This document shows, in pieces, positions 7,187 to 13,803 of a DNA stretch of 13,803 nucleotides. The notes beneath the pieces were generated by a model that worked only from the letters and a program-made list of their open reading frames with translations, ran no database searches and was not told where the DNA came from. Each line of letters opens with the position of its first letter. Positions within the stretch are counted from its first letter, which is position 1. A program made the translations under genes and the position numbers. The DNA lies in NCBI GenBank assembly GCA_034436295.1, contig DAOTVT010000147.1, positions 1-13,803 of the forward strand, given 5' to 3'. Source of the DNA: DTLA01 sp034436295. GTDB lineage: Bacteria > Chloroflexota > Anaerolineae > DTLA01.

Positions 7187-8491
7187 TCAAGATGCTCGGC
7201 TGCTCTCGCCCACTCTCCCGCCAAAGTAGGCGCGGCAGGCCGAGTCCAGCAGTTCCACAGACAGCGACGGCCGCACCTGCCGGAACGCCGCCACGTCCAG
7301 CAGGCGGCCTAGAATCTCGTCGGGATCGGCCGCGCGGAGAGGCATCTTGGGTTGCACGTAGTAACGCTGAAGAAGGTAAGCCAGCGCGTTCTCCTCGTAG
7401 GCCAAACCGCGCTTGGCACAAGCCCTGCGGAATATCTCGCGATACTCGTCAAATGTAGGCGCGGGCAGACTGACTTTGTGGCGAATCCGTCTGAGCAGCG
7501 CGGCATCCGCGAGTTGCGAGACATCCAGATGCGTGGCCACGATGACCACACCCTCAAAGGGCACGTCCACATACTGGCCGCTTCTGAAAGCCAATCGGTC
7601 CGAACGGGCCTCCAGCAGATGGGTCAGTCGGGCCAGAAACCCCACGGCTGGCGATGTCTGCCTGCCCAGGTCATCCAGCACCAGCACCCCATTGTTGGCC
7701 TTGACCTGCGGCGGGGCGCTGTAGCACCGTGCCGTCTCATCCAACGTCGGCTCCAGCGCGTCCAGGCGCAATTCGGCCCCCAGGAATACCACGGGCCGCC
7801 GCACCCTCACCCATCGCCCGTCCGCCCGCCCCCGCGCGTGATCCGGGGGCGCTGCATCCGCGGACAACGGAGCGCCGTGCAGCGCGCTATCGTACACTAC
7901 AACGATCTCCCCCTGAGCATCAATGGCGTGTGGCACATACACCTCGCCCTCGGCCAGCAGGTTCGCGATGGCCCGGGCGATCGCGGTCTTGCCGTTGCCC
8001 GAAGCGCCCTGCAACAGCAGCGAGTGCCTGCCTACTACTGCCGGTCCCAATTGCTCCACCACGTTGCCGTTGAGCACCAGGTCGCCCAGCGCGGCTTCCA
8101 GCGCTGCGCGGTGTGTCGGAGCCTGCGGTAGCCCCTGAGCGCGCACCGCCTTTCGGTAGTCGGCCAGCGGAACGGGCGCCGGGCCTGTGTACTGGTTCCG
8201 CCACAGAACCTCCCGCGCCTTGACGCCGCCCTTCTCGGTTACGGAATACTGGTAGGCCCCTTCGCCCAAACCGGCTGCCCCGCGCGTCTCACAGTAGCGC
8301 TCGCGCTTCATGAAGTCCAGCACCCGACTGACGACAGCCTGAAACGGCAGCCCCATCGCCTGCGCCAACTCAAACCCTGACATCTGCCCGGTAACGTAGA
8401 GGATTTTCAGCGCCAGGTCGGCAAGCGGCAGCAGTCCTAGCCCCGTCTCCTCCAGGGAGCGCGGCTCCGCGGGAAAGAACTCTTCGCCCAA
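7187..8491 (-). CDS. AAA+ ATPase with N-terminal winged-helix domain
   Basis: A 434-residue cytosolic P-loop ATPase of a conserved uncharacterised family annotated as ATP-binding or chaperone-type AAA protein, often seen near Flp/Tad pilus loci; no pilus gene is seen here. Residues about 10-95 form a winged-helix-like region (LADLALKILYVTGQMSG, then LDFMKRERYCET). A linker (NQYTGPAPVPLADYR) leads to the AAA core: Walker A GASGNGKTA with Lys168, Walker B VLVLDDLGRQ with Asp273-Asp274, sensor region VVIVATHLD, and ALLRRIRHK carrying likely Arg finger residues. The C-terminal lid ends CRAYFGG. The start is TTG at 8491: AGAGGAG lies 6 nt upstream, and a perfect extended -10 lies further upstream inside the open frame that continues to ATG 8572, which would place the promoter within the gene. 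Substrate or partner is unknown. It is probably transcribed separately from the kinase. Confidence 0.88.
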   Translation of the reverse strand: MGEEFFPAEPRSLEETGLGLLPLADLALKILYVTGQMSGFELAQAMGLPFQAVVSRVLDFMKRERYCETRGAAGLGEGAYQYSVTEKGGVKAREVLWRNQYTGPAPVPLADYRKAVRAQGLPQAPTHRAALEAALGDLVLNGNVVEQLGPAVVGRHSLLLQGASGNGKTAIARAIANLLAEGEVYVPHAIDAQGEIVVVYDSALHGAPLSADAAPPDHARGRADGRWVRVRRPVVFLGAELRLDALEPTLDETARCYSAPPQVKANNGVLVLDDLGRQTSPAVGFLARLTHLLEARSDRLAFRSGQYVDVPFEGVVIVATHLDVSQLADAALLRRIRHKVSLPAPTFDEYREIFRRACAKRGLAYEENALAYLLQRYYVQPKMPLRAADPDEILGRLLDVAAFRQVRPSLSVELLDSACRAYFGGRVGESSRAS

Positions 8492-8533
8492 TGGCTTCTC
8501 CTCTGCCCCATACTCACAACATTGTGCCGCGTG

Positions 8534-8542
8534 ATTATACCA
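8534..8542 (-). promoter_or_regulatory. Extended -10 promoter of the AAA ATPase gene
   Basis: The minus strand reads TGGTATAAT, a perfect TGn plus consensus TATAAT. The -35 at 17-nt spacing (TATCGG, 8562-8557) is poor, as is common with extended -10 promoters. Initiation near 8527 gives a leader of about 36 nt containing AGAGGAG (8504-8498) and then the TTG start at 8491. Confidence 0.65.
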
Positions 8543-8658
8543 CAATTCTACGCCGCCCGATAGGGGATGCATTCCCCCAACTCCGTCGCCCCGCCCCGTT
8601 CGCTGCGAGATGGCCCAGGTGAGGGATGCCGCCTGCGCCAGGGTACCCCCACCCTTCA

Positions 8659-8680
8659 GCCCGATGCTTCAGCGTCGGGC
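8659..8680. repeat. Intergenic hairpin, possible extragenic repeat
   Basis: GCCCGATGC and GCGTCGGGC pair as a 9-bp stem (one G-T wobble) around a TTCA loop. It lies between the two divergent promoters at 8534 and 8750, so neither transcript should contain it. It is not next to a run of T that would make a convincing terminator. Nothing else in the stretch 8573-8749 looks coding. It may be an extragenic palindrome; I see no second copy in the window. Confidence 0.4.
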
Positions 8681-8749
8681 CGAGCCGCTTTTGGCAGCGT
8701 ATGCCTTTTGTCGGAGAGAAAGGGAGAAATGTGAGGCCCCACCCGCCGC

Positions 8750-8778
8750 TTGCCGCGTTCCCCGCCCCGTGGTAAACT
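8750..8778 (+). promoter_or_regulatory. Predicted promoter for pgi-pfkB
   Basis: TTGCCG (8750-8755; 4 of 6) and TAAACT (8773-8778; 4 of 6) are separated by exactly 17 nt, with TGG directly before the -10 making it an extended type. Transcription would start near 8785, giving a leader of about 80 nt that opens with the hairpin at 8787-8829. Confidence 0.5.
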
Positions 8779-8786
8779 ACACCCCC

Positions 8787-8829
8787 GACGGAACGCGCGC
8801 CGCAACCTGCCGCGGCGAGGCGCTCCGTC
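8787..8829 (+). promoter_or_regulatory. Long hairpin at the start of the pgi leader
   Basis: GACGGAACGC (8787-8796) pairs with GCGCTCCGTC (8820-8829) with one mismatch, and inside it CGCCGC (8798-8803) pairs with GCGGCG (8812-8817) around the 8-nt loop AACCTGCC. That makes 15 pairs in all. It begins right after the predicted transcription start and ends 21 nt before the AAGGAGG of pgi (8851-8857), leaving that site free. It could shield the 5' end from decay or bind a regulator; no T-run follows, so it is not a terminator. Confidence 0.5.
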
Positions 8830-8865
8830 GCCACATGCGTAACTTATGTAAAGGAGGTCGCCCAC

Positions 8866-10542
8866 GTGCAACCTCACTCGGTGGACGAAACCATCGCGCA
8901 ACTGGAACAAGACCGCATCATCCCCCGCATTTGGGAGCGGGATTCGTCGGTGTGGGCAGGCCACGATGGACGTGAGATCGTGGACCGCCTGGGCTGGCTC
9001 ACGGTTGTGGACACCATGACGCCACGCCTGGACGAAATCCAGGCGTTCGCGCAGGAAGTGCGGCATGCCGGGTTCACCGACGTTGTCCTCTTGGGCATGG
9101 GCGGCAGCAGTCTCGCGCCCCACGTCTTGGCGAAGACTCTCGCCCCGCGAGGGGGCTTCCCCCGATTCCACATGCTGGACAGTACTGTACCCGCCGCCGT
9201 CCTTCAATGCGAGCGGGCCATAGACCTCGCCCATACCCTGTTCATCGTGGCCAGCAAATCGGGCAGCACGGTGGAGATGCTCTCCCTGTTCAAGTATTTC
9301 TGGGATCGCGTCAAGTCGCTGACGCCTTCGCCGGGCAGCGCGTTTGTGGCCATCACCGACCCGGGCTCCGGCCTTGAGTGCATTGCCCGCGAGCACGCGT
9401 TCCGCGCCGTCTTCCTCAACCCCACCGACATCGGCGGCCGCTACTCCGCGCTGTCGCTTTTCGGCCTCGTGCCTGCGGCCCTCGCCGGTGTGGATGTGAA
9501 CCGCCTGCTCCAATCCGCGGGGCGCATGGCCGCACGGTGCAGCCCAGCCGTGCCCGCGCATGAGAATCCCGGGGCTGTCCTGGGCGCGTTCCTCGGCGCG
9601 ATGGCGCGCCAAGGCAGGGATAAGGTCGCGCTCCAAATTGCGCAGGAGATGGCCGACCTGGGACTCTGGATTGAGCAACTGCTCGCCGAGAGCACCGGCA
9701 AACAGGGCACAGGCATCCTGCCGGTTTTGGTTCCCCCGTCGGGCAGATTGGCCGCCGAAGCGCAGCACCTTCCCGACCATGCGCTCATCACCATCGCAGC
9801 GCGTGCCGACTCGGGCGCGCCCGCGGAGGCCATGATCCTGCGCGACCACACCCTCGCGCGCGAAATCGCAGACCCCTACGACCTTGGCGCGGAGTTCTTC
9901 TGCTGGGAGATGGCCACGGCGGTCGCCGGACACATCCTGCGGGTCAACCCCTTTGACCAGCCCAACGTCGCCGAAGCCAAGCGCAACACCGCCGACATGT
10001 TGGCCCTGTACGAGCGCCAGGGAACGCTGGAGGTGACTGGCATCCGCGATTCGTCGGGCGACACGTTCGCGCTCCAGGGGGAAGCCGATGGCCCCGCGCT
10101 TGCCGCTGCCCTGCGGCAGTTCTTCGCCCGCGTTGGGCCGCGCCACTACTGCGCCCTCCTGGCCTACCTCCCGCCCACTGGCGTGTGGGACGACTTCTTC
10201 GCGGAACTCCAGGAGCAACTCGCCTTGAAGTTGCGCGTCGCCGTTACCTGGGGCTACGGGCCGCGCTACCTGCACTCCACAGGACAACTGCACAAAGGCG
10301 GGCCGCCAACCGGGCACTACGTCATCCTCACCGCCGACGACGCAGAGGATATCCCCGTGCCGGGCGAGCCCTACTCCTTTGCTGTGCTCAAGAACGCCCA
10401 GGCGCTGGGGGACAGGGAAGCCCTTCGCAATGCGCACCGGCACGTCATCCACATTCACATGAGCGGCGACCCGACCCAAGCCAGCCGCACCTTGCGGCAA
10501 TCCGCCCTGGCCGCCCTCAACGCAGACCGCGAACGCACGTAA
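8866..10542 (+). CDS. pgi: Phosphoglucose isomerase, transaldolase/PGI-fusion type
   Basis: Interconverts glucose 6-phosphate and fructose 6-phosphate. The 558-residue sequence matches the PGI half of bifunctional transaldolase-PGI proteins rather than the classical enzyme, but here it stands alone. Visible motifs: LGMGGSSLAPHV (from residue 76), the phosphosugar-binding VASKSGSTVEM, GGRYSALSLFGL, AESTGKQGTGILPV with Glu275, and YLHSTGQLHKGG with His470, which are the SIS-fold sugar-phosphate and catalytic segments. The C-terminal VPGEPYSFAVLKNAQALGD stretch is also typical. The start is GTG at 8866 with a perfect AAGGAGG 8 nt upstream. The gene is first in a plus-strand operon with the PfkB kinase 12 nt downstream, and gnd is two genes further on, so the locus feeds the upper glycolytic and pentose phosphate routes. 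A partner transaldolase is not in the window. Confidence 0.93.
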   Translation: MQPHSVDETIAQLEQDRIIPRIWERDSSVWAGHDGREIVDRLGWLTVVDTMTPRLDEIQAFAQEVRHAGFTDVVLLGMGGSSLAPHVLAKTLAPRGGFPRFHMLDSTVPAAVLQCERAIDLAHTLFIVASKSGSTVEMLSLFKYFWDRVKSLTPSPGSAFVAITDPGSGLECIAREHAFRAVFLNPTDIGGRYSALSLFGLVPAALAGVDVNRLLQSAGRMAARCSPAVPAHENPGAVLGAFLGAMARQGRDKVALQIAQEMADLGLWIEQLLAESTGKQGTGILPVLVPPSGRLAAEAQHLPDHALITIAARADSGAPAEAMILRDHTLAREIADPYDLGAEFFCWEMATAVAGHILRVNPFDQPNVAEAKRNTADMLALYERQGTLEVTGIRDSSGDTFALQGEADGPALAAALRQFFARVGPRHYCALLAYLPPTGVWDDFFAELQEQLALKLRVAVTWGYGPRYLHSTGQLHKGGPPTGHYVILTADDAEDIPVPGEPYSFAVLKNAQALGDREALRNAHRHVIHIHMSGDPTQASRTLRQSALAALNADRERT

Positions 10543-10554
10543 GGAAGCGCGAAA

Positions 10555-11451
10555 ATGTCCACCAACGCCTTTGACATCGCCTTTATCGGCCACTACACCA
10601 AAGACACCATTGTGTACCCGGACCGCCAGCATACTCAACACGGAGGCGCGTACTTCTTCGGCGCAAGCGTCGCCGCGAGGATGGGCCTGCGGGTCGCGGT
10701 CATCACGCGCCTGGCCGAGCGCGACCGCGACTCCTACGCGCCCCTGACGCGCTTGGGCGTAACCGTCATTCCCATCTTCACGCCCCAGTCCACCTGCCTG
10801 AGCCTGGTTTACCCGACCGGCGACCTGGACACCCGCACCATCTACACCACGAGTTCCGCCGGCCCCTTCGTCCCCGAAGATACAGCGGGCGTGGACGCGC
10901 GCGTCTTCCACGTGGGTGCATCCATGCGCGGCGAAGTCCCGGTGGAGGTCATCCGTGCCCTCAAACGCAAGGGCGGCAAGATTTCGCTGGACGCGCAAGG
11001 CTACGTGCGCGTGAACCAGAACGGCGTGCTCGCTTACGACAACTGGCCCGGCAAGGAGGAAATCCTACCCCTTGTGGATTTCCTGAAGGCTGATTCCGTT
11101 GAGGCCGAAAGGCTGACCGGCGAGGCAGACCCACGGAAGGCTGCGCCCATCCTGGCCTCTTGGGGGCCGCGCGAGGTCATCATCACCCACGGCGGCGGCA
11201 TCGTTCTGTTCGCGCACGGCGAACTCCACGAAGCGCCCTTCGTTACCGCGACCGTGCGGGGCCGAAGCGGGCGCGGCGACACCTGTACCGGAGCCTACCT
11301 GAGCCGCCGTCTCTCGGCACCGCCGCGCGACGCCCTCATCTGGGCCGCCGCCGTAACAAGCCTGAAACTGGAAAAAGAAGGGGCCTTTGACCGCACGATC
11401 CAGGACGTAGAGGACCTCATTCGCCGGTCGTACACCAACCTCAACACGTAG
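10555..11451 (+). CDS. PfkB-family sugar kinase, substrate unknown
   Basis: A 298-residue ribokinase-fold (PfkB) kinase that should phosphorylate a sugar, sugar acid or related alcohol using ATP. The N-terminal signature region reads HGGAYFFGASVAARMG (canonical GG...N.A..LG). The C-terminal signature is GRSGRGDTCTGAYL: the catalytic base Asp242 and anion-hole Gly are kept, but the usual leading Asp of D-T-x-G-A-G-D is replaced by Gly and the Ala by Arg. The family also has N-terminal lid elements, seen here as the beta region about 75-100. It starts 12 nt after pgi, with AAGGA 9 nt before the ATG. Context with pgi, a LarA homologue and gnd suggests a hexose or aldonate substrate; the sequence does not decide between fructose, inositol, a keto-deoxy acid or a nucleoside. 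Confidence 0.88.
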   Translation: MSTNAFDIAFIGHYTKDTIVYPDRQHTQHGGAYFFGASVAARMGLRVAVITRLAERDRDSYAPLTRLGVTVIPIFTPQSTCLSLVYPTGDLDTRTIYTTSSAGPFVPEDTAGVDARVFHVGASMRGEVPVEVIRALKRKGGKISLDAQGYVRVNQNGVLAYDNWPGKEEILPLVDFLKADSVEAERLTGEADPRKAAPILASWGPREVIITHGGGIVLFAHGELHEAPFVTATVRGRSGRGDTCTGAYLSRRLSAPPRDALIWAAAVTSLKLEKEGAFDRTIQDVEDLIRRSYTNLNT

Positions 11452-11471
11452 GCTGGCCATCGCCGCGCGTT

Positions 11472-11509
11472 GTTCCCTCTCCCGCCGGCAGAGGGCTAGG
11501 GTGAGGGAC
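11472..11509 (+). repeat. 38-nt hairpin repeat, copy 1
   Basis: The unit starts GTTCCCTCTCCCGCCGGC, closes a CCCTCT/AGAGGG stem over a 9-nt loop, and ends in CTAGGGTGAGGGAC. It lies 20 nt after the PfkB kinase stop. Similar CCCTCTCCC/GAGGG-AGGGTGAGGG elements are scattered between genes in many bacteria. There is no T-run for a standard terminator. Confidence 0.75.
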
Positions 11510-11601
11510 ATTGCCCCCATGCCGACGGCGCAAAGCCCCCCGAATCCGGGCCCACGGGTCCCCGACACTAGACCGCAAGGCTTCGCCCGTCAGCCCACGC
11601 C

Positions 11602-11639
11602 GTTCCCTCTCCCGCCGGCAGAGGGCCAGGGTGAGGGAC
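11602..11639 (+). repeat. 38-nt hairpin repeat, copy 2
   Basis: Same as copy 1 at an exact 130-nt offset, with a single change (CCAGG for CTAGG), and in the same orientation. It ends 39 nt before the -35 of the next promoter. The 92 nt between the copies look non-coding. Confidence 0.75.
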
Positions 11640-11678
11640 GCCCGCGCATTTCGTGCTCCAAACGCCCACACCCTCTTC

Positions 11679-11707
11679 TTGACAACCGCGCCAATGCGGT
11701 GCATAAT
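11679..11707 (+). promoter_or_regulatory. Strong sigma70-like promoter with overlapping palindromes (larA homologue-gnd)
   Basis: A perfect TTGACA (11679-11684), a 17-nt spacer and CATAAT (11702-11707; 5 of 6) form the best promoter in the window. Start would be near 11714, giving a leader of about 35 nt. Two inverted repeats overlap it: ACCGC-GCCAAT-GCGGT (11685-11700), filling most of the spacer, and TGCAT-A-ATGCA (11700-11710), centred on the -10. Both are placed where a bound repressor would block RNA polymerase, so they are candidate operators; no regulator gene lies next to them. Confidence 0.7.
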
Positions 11708-11748
11708 GCAAACGTGTGCGTTATCATGTGCCGTGAACGGAGGCCCGT

Positions 11749-13011
11749 ATGATTGCAAGGCACTCCCTGGATCGCCCGCTGACCGACGCGGAGATACGAG
11801 ACCTCATCGCCGAGGCGTTCGCGCAAAACCCTGTGGATGGCCGGCGCGTCCTGGTCATCATCCCCGACACCACCCGCACTGCGCCCATCCCGCTGTTCTT
11901 CCGCCTCATCTACGACGCCATCGGAAGCCGCGTGCGGCAACTGGACTACCTCGTCGCCCTGGGCACCCACCAGCCGCTCTCCGACGCCGGCATCGCCCAA
12001 CTCGTCGGCGTGTCCGCCGAAGAGCGCGTCCGGGAGTTCCCAAACGTGAACATCTACAACCACCGCTGGGACCTGCCGGGCACCTTCGCCACTCTGGGAG
12101 TCATACCGGCATCCGAGATCGCCGCCATCACCGACGGCATGTTGATACAGGACGTGGACGTCGCGCTGAACAAAATGATCTTCAACTACGACGTCCTCAT
12201 CATCTGCGGGCCGGTCTTCCCGCACGAGGTCGTCGGCTTCTCCGGCGGGAACAAGTACTTCTTCCCAGGCATCGGCGGCCCCAGCGTCATCAACTTCTCC
12301 CACTGGCTCGGCGCGCTGATTACCAGCATGGAGATTATCGGGCGGGAAGATACCCCCGTGCGCAGGGTCATTGACCGCGCCGCGTCCATGATCCCCGTCC
12401 CAAAGTTCTGCTTCAGCATCGTGGTGCATGGCAGCGATGTTGCCGGCGTGTTTTTCGGCACGCCCGAAGAATCCCAGCGGGCCGCCGCCGAACTCTCCAC
12501 ACGGCTGCACGTAACGTACGTGGACCGGCCCTACAGGCGCGTCCTTTCCATCATCCCGGCCATGTACGACGATCTCTGGACCGCGGCCAAGGGGATGTAC
12601 AAGACCGAGCCCATCATCGCCGACGGCGGCGAGGTTATCATCTATGCGCCCCACATCCGCGAAATTTCCTACACCCACGGCAAAATCCTGGATGAAATCG
12701 GCTACCACGTGCGGGACTACTTCACCAAGCAGTGGGATCGGTTCAAGGGCTATCCGTGGGGCGTCCTGGCCCATTCCACCCATCTCCGAGGCATTGGCAC
12801 CTACGAGAACGGCGTGGAGCGTCCGCGAATCCAGGTAACCCTGGCCACAGGCATCCCCGAAGAACGGTGCCGCAAAGTCAACCTCGGCTACATGGACCCC
12901 GCCAGCATCCGCGTGTCCGATTGGGAAGGGCGGGAAGACGAAGGCATCCTTGTGGTGCACAAGGCAGGCGAGACCCTGTACCGCCTGAAACACGAGACCA
13001 AGCGCAAGTGA
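11749..13011 (+). CDS. LarA-family nickel-pincer hydroxyacid racemase/epimerase homologue
   Basis: A 420-residue member of the LarA (DUF2088-type) superfamily, which racemises or epimerises the alpha carbon of 2-hydroxyacids using a nickel-pincer nucleotide covalently bound to Lys. Counterparts of the lactate racemase key residues are all seen: Asp40 and Arg43 in PDTTRTAP (LarA Asp72/Arg75), His74 in GTHQP (His108), His159 in FPHEVVGFSGG (His174), Lys169 in GGNK (Lys184), His185 in FSHW (His200), and probably Lys281 (Lys298). The His-10-Lys-16-His spacing is identical. ATG 11749 has GGAGG 5 nt upstream. gnd begins 10 nt after the stop, so the two share an operon behind a strong promoter. Substrate is not decided by sequence; a sugar acid such as gluconate is suggested by gnd. 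The cofactor makers LarB, LarC and LarE are not in the window. Confidence 0.9.
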   Translation: MIARHSLDRPLTDAEIRDLIAEAFAQNPVDGRRVLVIIPDTTRTAPIPLFFRLIYDAIGSRVRQLDYLVALGTHQPLSDAGIAQLVGVSAEERVREFPNVNIYNHRWDLPGTFATLGVIPASEIAAITDGMLIQDVDVALNKMIFNYDVLIICGPVFPHEVVGFSGGNKYFFPGIGGPSVINFSHWLGALITSMEIIGREDTPVRRVIDRAASMIPVPKFCFSIVVHGSDVAGVFFGTPEESQRAAAELSTRLHVTYVDRPYRRVLSIIPAMYDDLWTAAKGMYKTEPIIADGGEVIIYAPHIREISYTHGKILDEIGYHVRDYFTKQWDRFKGYPWGVLAHSTHLRGIGTYENGVERPRIQVTLATGIPEERCRKVNLGYMDPASIRVSDWEGREDEGILVVHKAGETLYRLKHETKRK

Positions 13012-13021
13012 GGAGGGAACG

Positions 13022-13803
13022 ATGTCGGAATCCAAGTGTCAATTCGGAGTAATCGGACTGGCCGTCATGGGCCAGAACCTGGCGCTGAACATGGAGAGCC
13101 ACGGCTACTCCGTTGCGGTGTACAACCGCACGGCCGAGCGCACGCGCGAATTCGCCGAGACCCGCACTGCCGGCAAGCGCATCGTGCCCACGTACACCCT
13201 GGAGGAATTCGTGCAGGCCCTGGAGCGCCCGCGGCGAATCCTGCTCATGGTCAAGGCCGGCAAGCCCGTGGACGAGGTCATTCAGCAAGTCGCCCCACTG
13301 CTAGACAAAGGCGATCTGCTGATAGACGGCGGCAACTCGTTCTTCCAGGACACCGAGCGGCGCTCTGCCCAGATGACGGAGGCTGGCCTGCTGTACATCG
13401 GCACGGGCATCTCCGGCGGCGAGGAGGGCGCGCTGAAAGGCCCCAGCATCATGCCGGGCGGCCAGCCCGAAGCCTACGCCTTGGTAGAAGCAATGTTCCA
13501 GTCCATCGCCGCTAAGGTGGACGGCGACCCATGCGTCTCCTACATCGGCCCGCGTGGCGCCGGCCATTACGTCAAAATGGTGCACAACGGCATTGAATAC
13601 GCAGACATGCAACTCATCAGCGAGGCGTATGACATCCTGCATCGGGGCCTGGGCCTTTCGGCGGCCGAACTCCGCGACATCTTTGCCGAGTGGAACAAAG
13701 AGGAACTCTCGTCCTACCTGATTGAAATCACCGCCAACATTTTCGGCAAGATGGACCCGGACACCGGCAAGCCGCTGGTGGAGGTCATCCTGGACGAGGC
13801 CGA
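13022..13803 (+). CDS. gnd: 6-phosphogluconate dehydrogenase (decarboxylating), C-terminus missing
   Basis: Oxidatively decarboxylates 6-phosphogluconate to ribulose 5-phosphate, reducing NADP+. The right edge cuts the gene after 260 residues. Rossmann motif GLAVMG (12-17) and NRT (35-37) for the NADP phosphate are seen, followed by LLMVKAG, LIDGGNS, the substrate loop GISGGEEGAL and the catalytic helix GHYVKMVHNGIEY with Lys185, His188 and Asn189. The visible length and motifs suggest the long form of about 470 residues, as the sequence after residue 190 (ADMQLISEAYDIL) follows that type. The ATG at 13022 has GGAGG 5 nt upstream, 10 nt after the LarA homologue, indicating co-transcription. 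Confidence 0.97.
   Translation, partial: MSESKCQFGVIGLAVMGQNLALNMESHGYSVAVYNRTAERTREFAETRTAGKRIVPTYTLEEFVQALERPRRILLMVKAGKPVDEVIQQVAPLLDKGDLLIDGGNSFFQDTERRSAQMTEAGLLYIGTGISGGEEGALKGPSIMPGGQPEAYALVEAMFQSIAAKVDGDPCVSYIGPRGAGHYVKMVHNGIEYADMQLISEAYDILHRGLGLSAAELRDIFAEWNKEELSSYLIEITANIFGKMDPDTGKPLVEVILDEA

Noticed and set aside
8602..8640. Possible degenerate third copy of the 38-nt repeat (CCAGGTGAGGGATG)
   Set aside because: Only about a dozen bases match and the stem is absent; chance similarity in GC-rich sequence is likely.
8659..8680. Intergenic hairpin as a rho-independent terminator
   Set aside because: It lies between divergent promoters, where neither transcript passes, and has no adjoining T-run.
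8656..10998. 780-codon open frame on the minus strand, opposite pgi and the start of the PfkB gene
   Set aside because: Low-complexity Gly/Val/Arg-rich product with no recognisable motif, fully antisense to two clear enzymes; typical of high-GC DNA.
11590..13035. 481-codon minus-strand open frame opposite the LarA homologue
   Set aside because: Antisense shadow running through the repeat region and promoter, with no family match.

Overview
The window is high-GC, densely coding bacterial DNA. The gene content points to a member of the Chloroflexota (Anaerolineae/Thermoflexia-like): a PGI of the kind fused to transaldolase elsewhere, a LarA-type nickel racemase homologue, a soluble multi-GAF hybrid kinase and a wHTH-AAA ATPase. 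That assignment is inference. No rRNA, tRNA, CRISPR array, transposase or phage gene was seen.

Layout. Everything from position 1 to about 8491 lies on the minus strand; everything from 8866 to the right edge lies on the plus strand. The two blocks diverge from an intergenic region at about 8492-8865. Reading the minus strand right to left: a wHTH-AAA ATPase (8491-7187) with its own extended -10 promoter; a second promoter; a three-GAF hybrid histidine kinase with a C-terminal receiver (7032-4330); a small protein made of two 52-residue Cys-containing repeats ending in CQLG.F (4310-3918); moaC (overlapping the previous stop by one base); a MOSC protein; moaA; a PlsC-like acyltransferase; and an exported cytochrome c with five visible heme motifs that runs off the left edge. 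Gaps from the kinase to the cytochrome range from a 1-nt overlap to 60 nt, so this looks like one operon coupling a cytosolic sensor to the first steps of molybdenum cofactor synthesis.

The plus-strand block is central sugar metabolism: pgi (Tal-PGI type), a PfkB-family sugar kinase 12 nt later, then a 297-nt spacer with two near-identical 38-nt hairpin repeats and a strong sigma70-like promoter with palindromes, then a LarA homologue with its full set of cofactor and catalytic residues, and 10 nt later gnd (6-phosphogluconate dehydrogenase, cut by the right edge). The larA homologue-gnd pairing suggests the nickel-pincer enzyme may act on a sugar acid such as gluconate rather than lactate.

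Most unusual items: the tandem CQLG protein coupled to moaC; an internal ribosome-binding site that could release a free receiver from the hybrid kinase; the LarA-like/gnd operon with its palindromic promoter; a long hairpin at the start of the pgi leader; and an acyltransferase whose HX4D motif reads HX4E.
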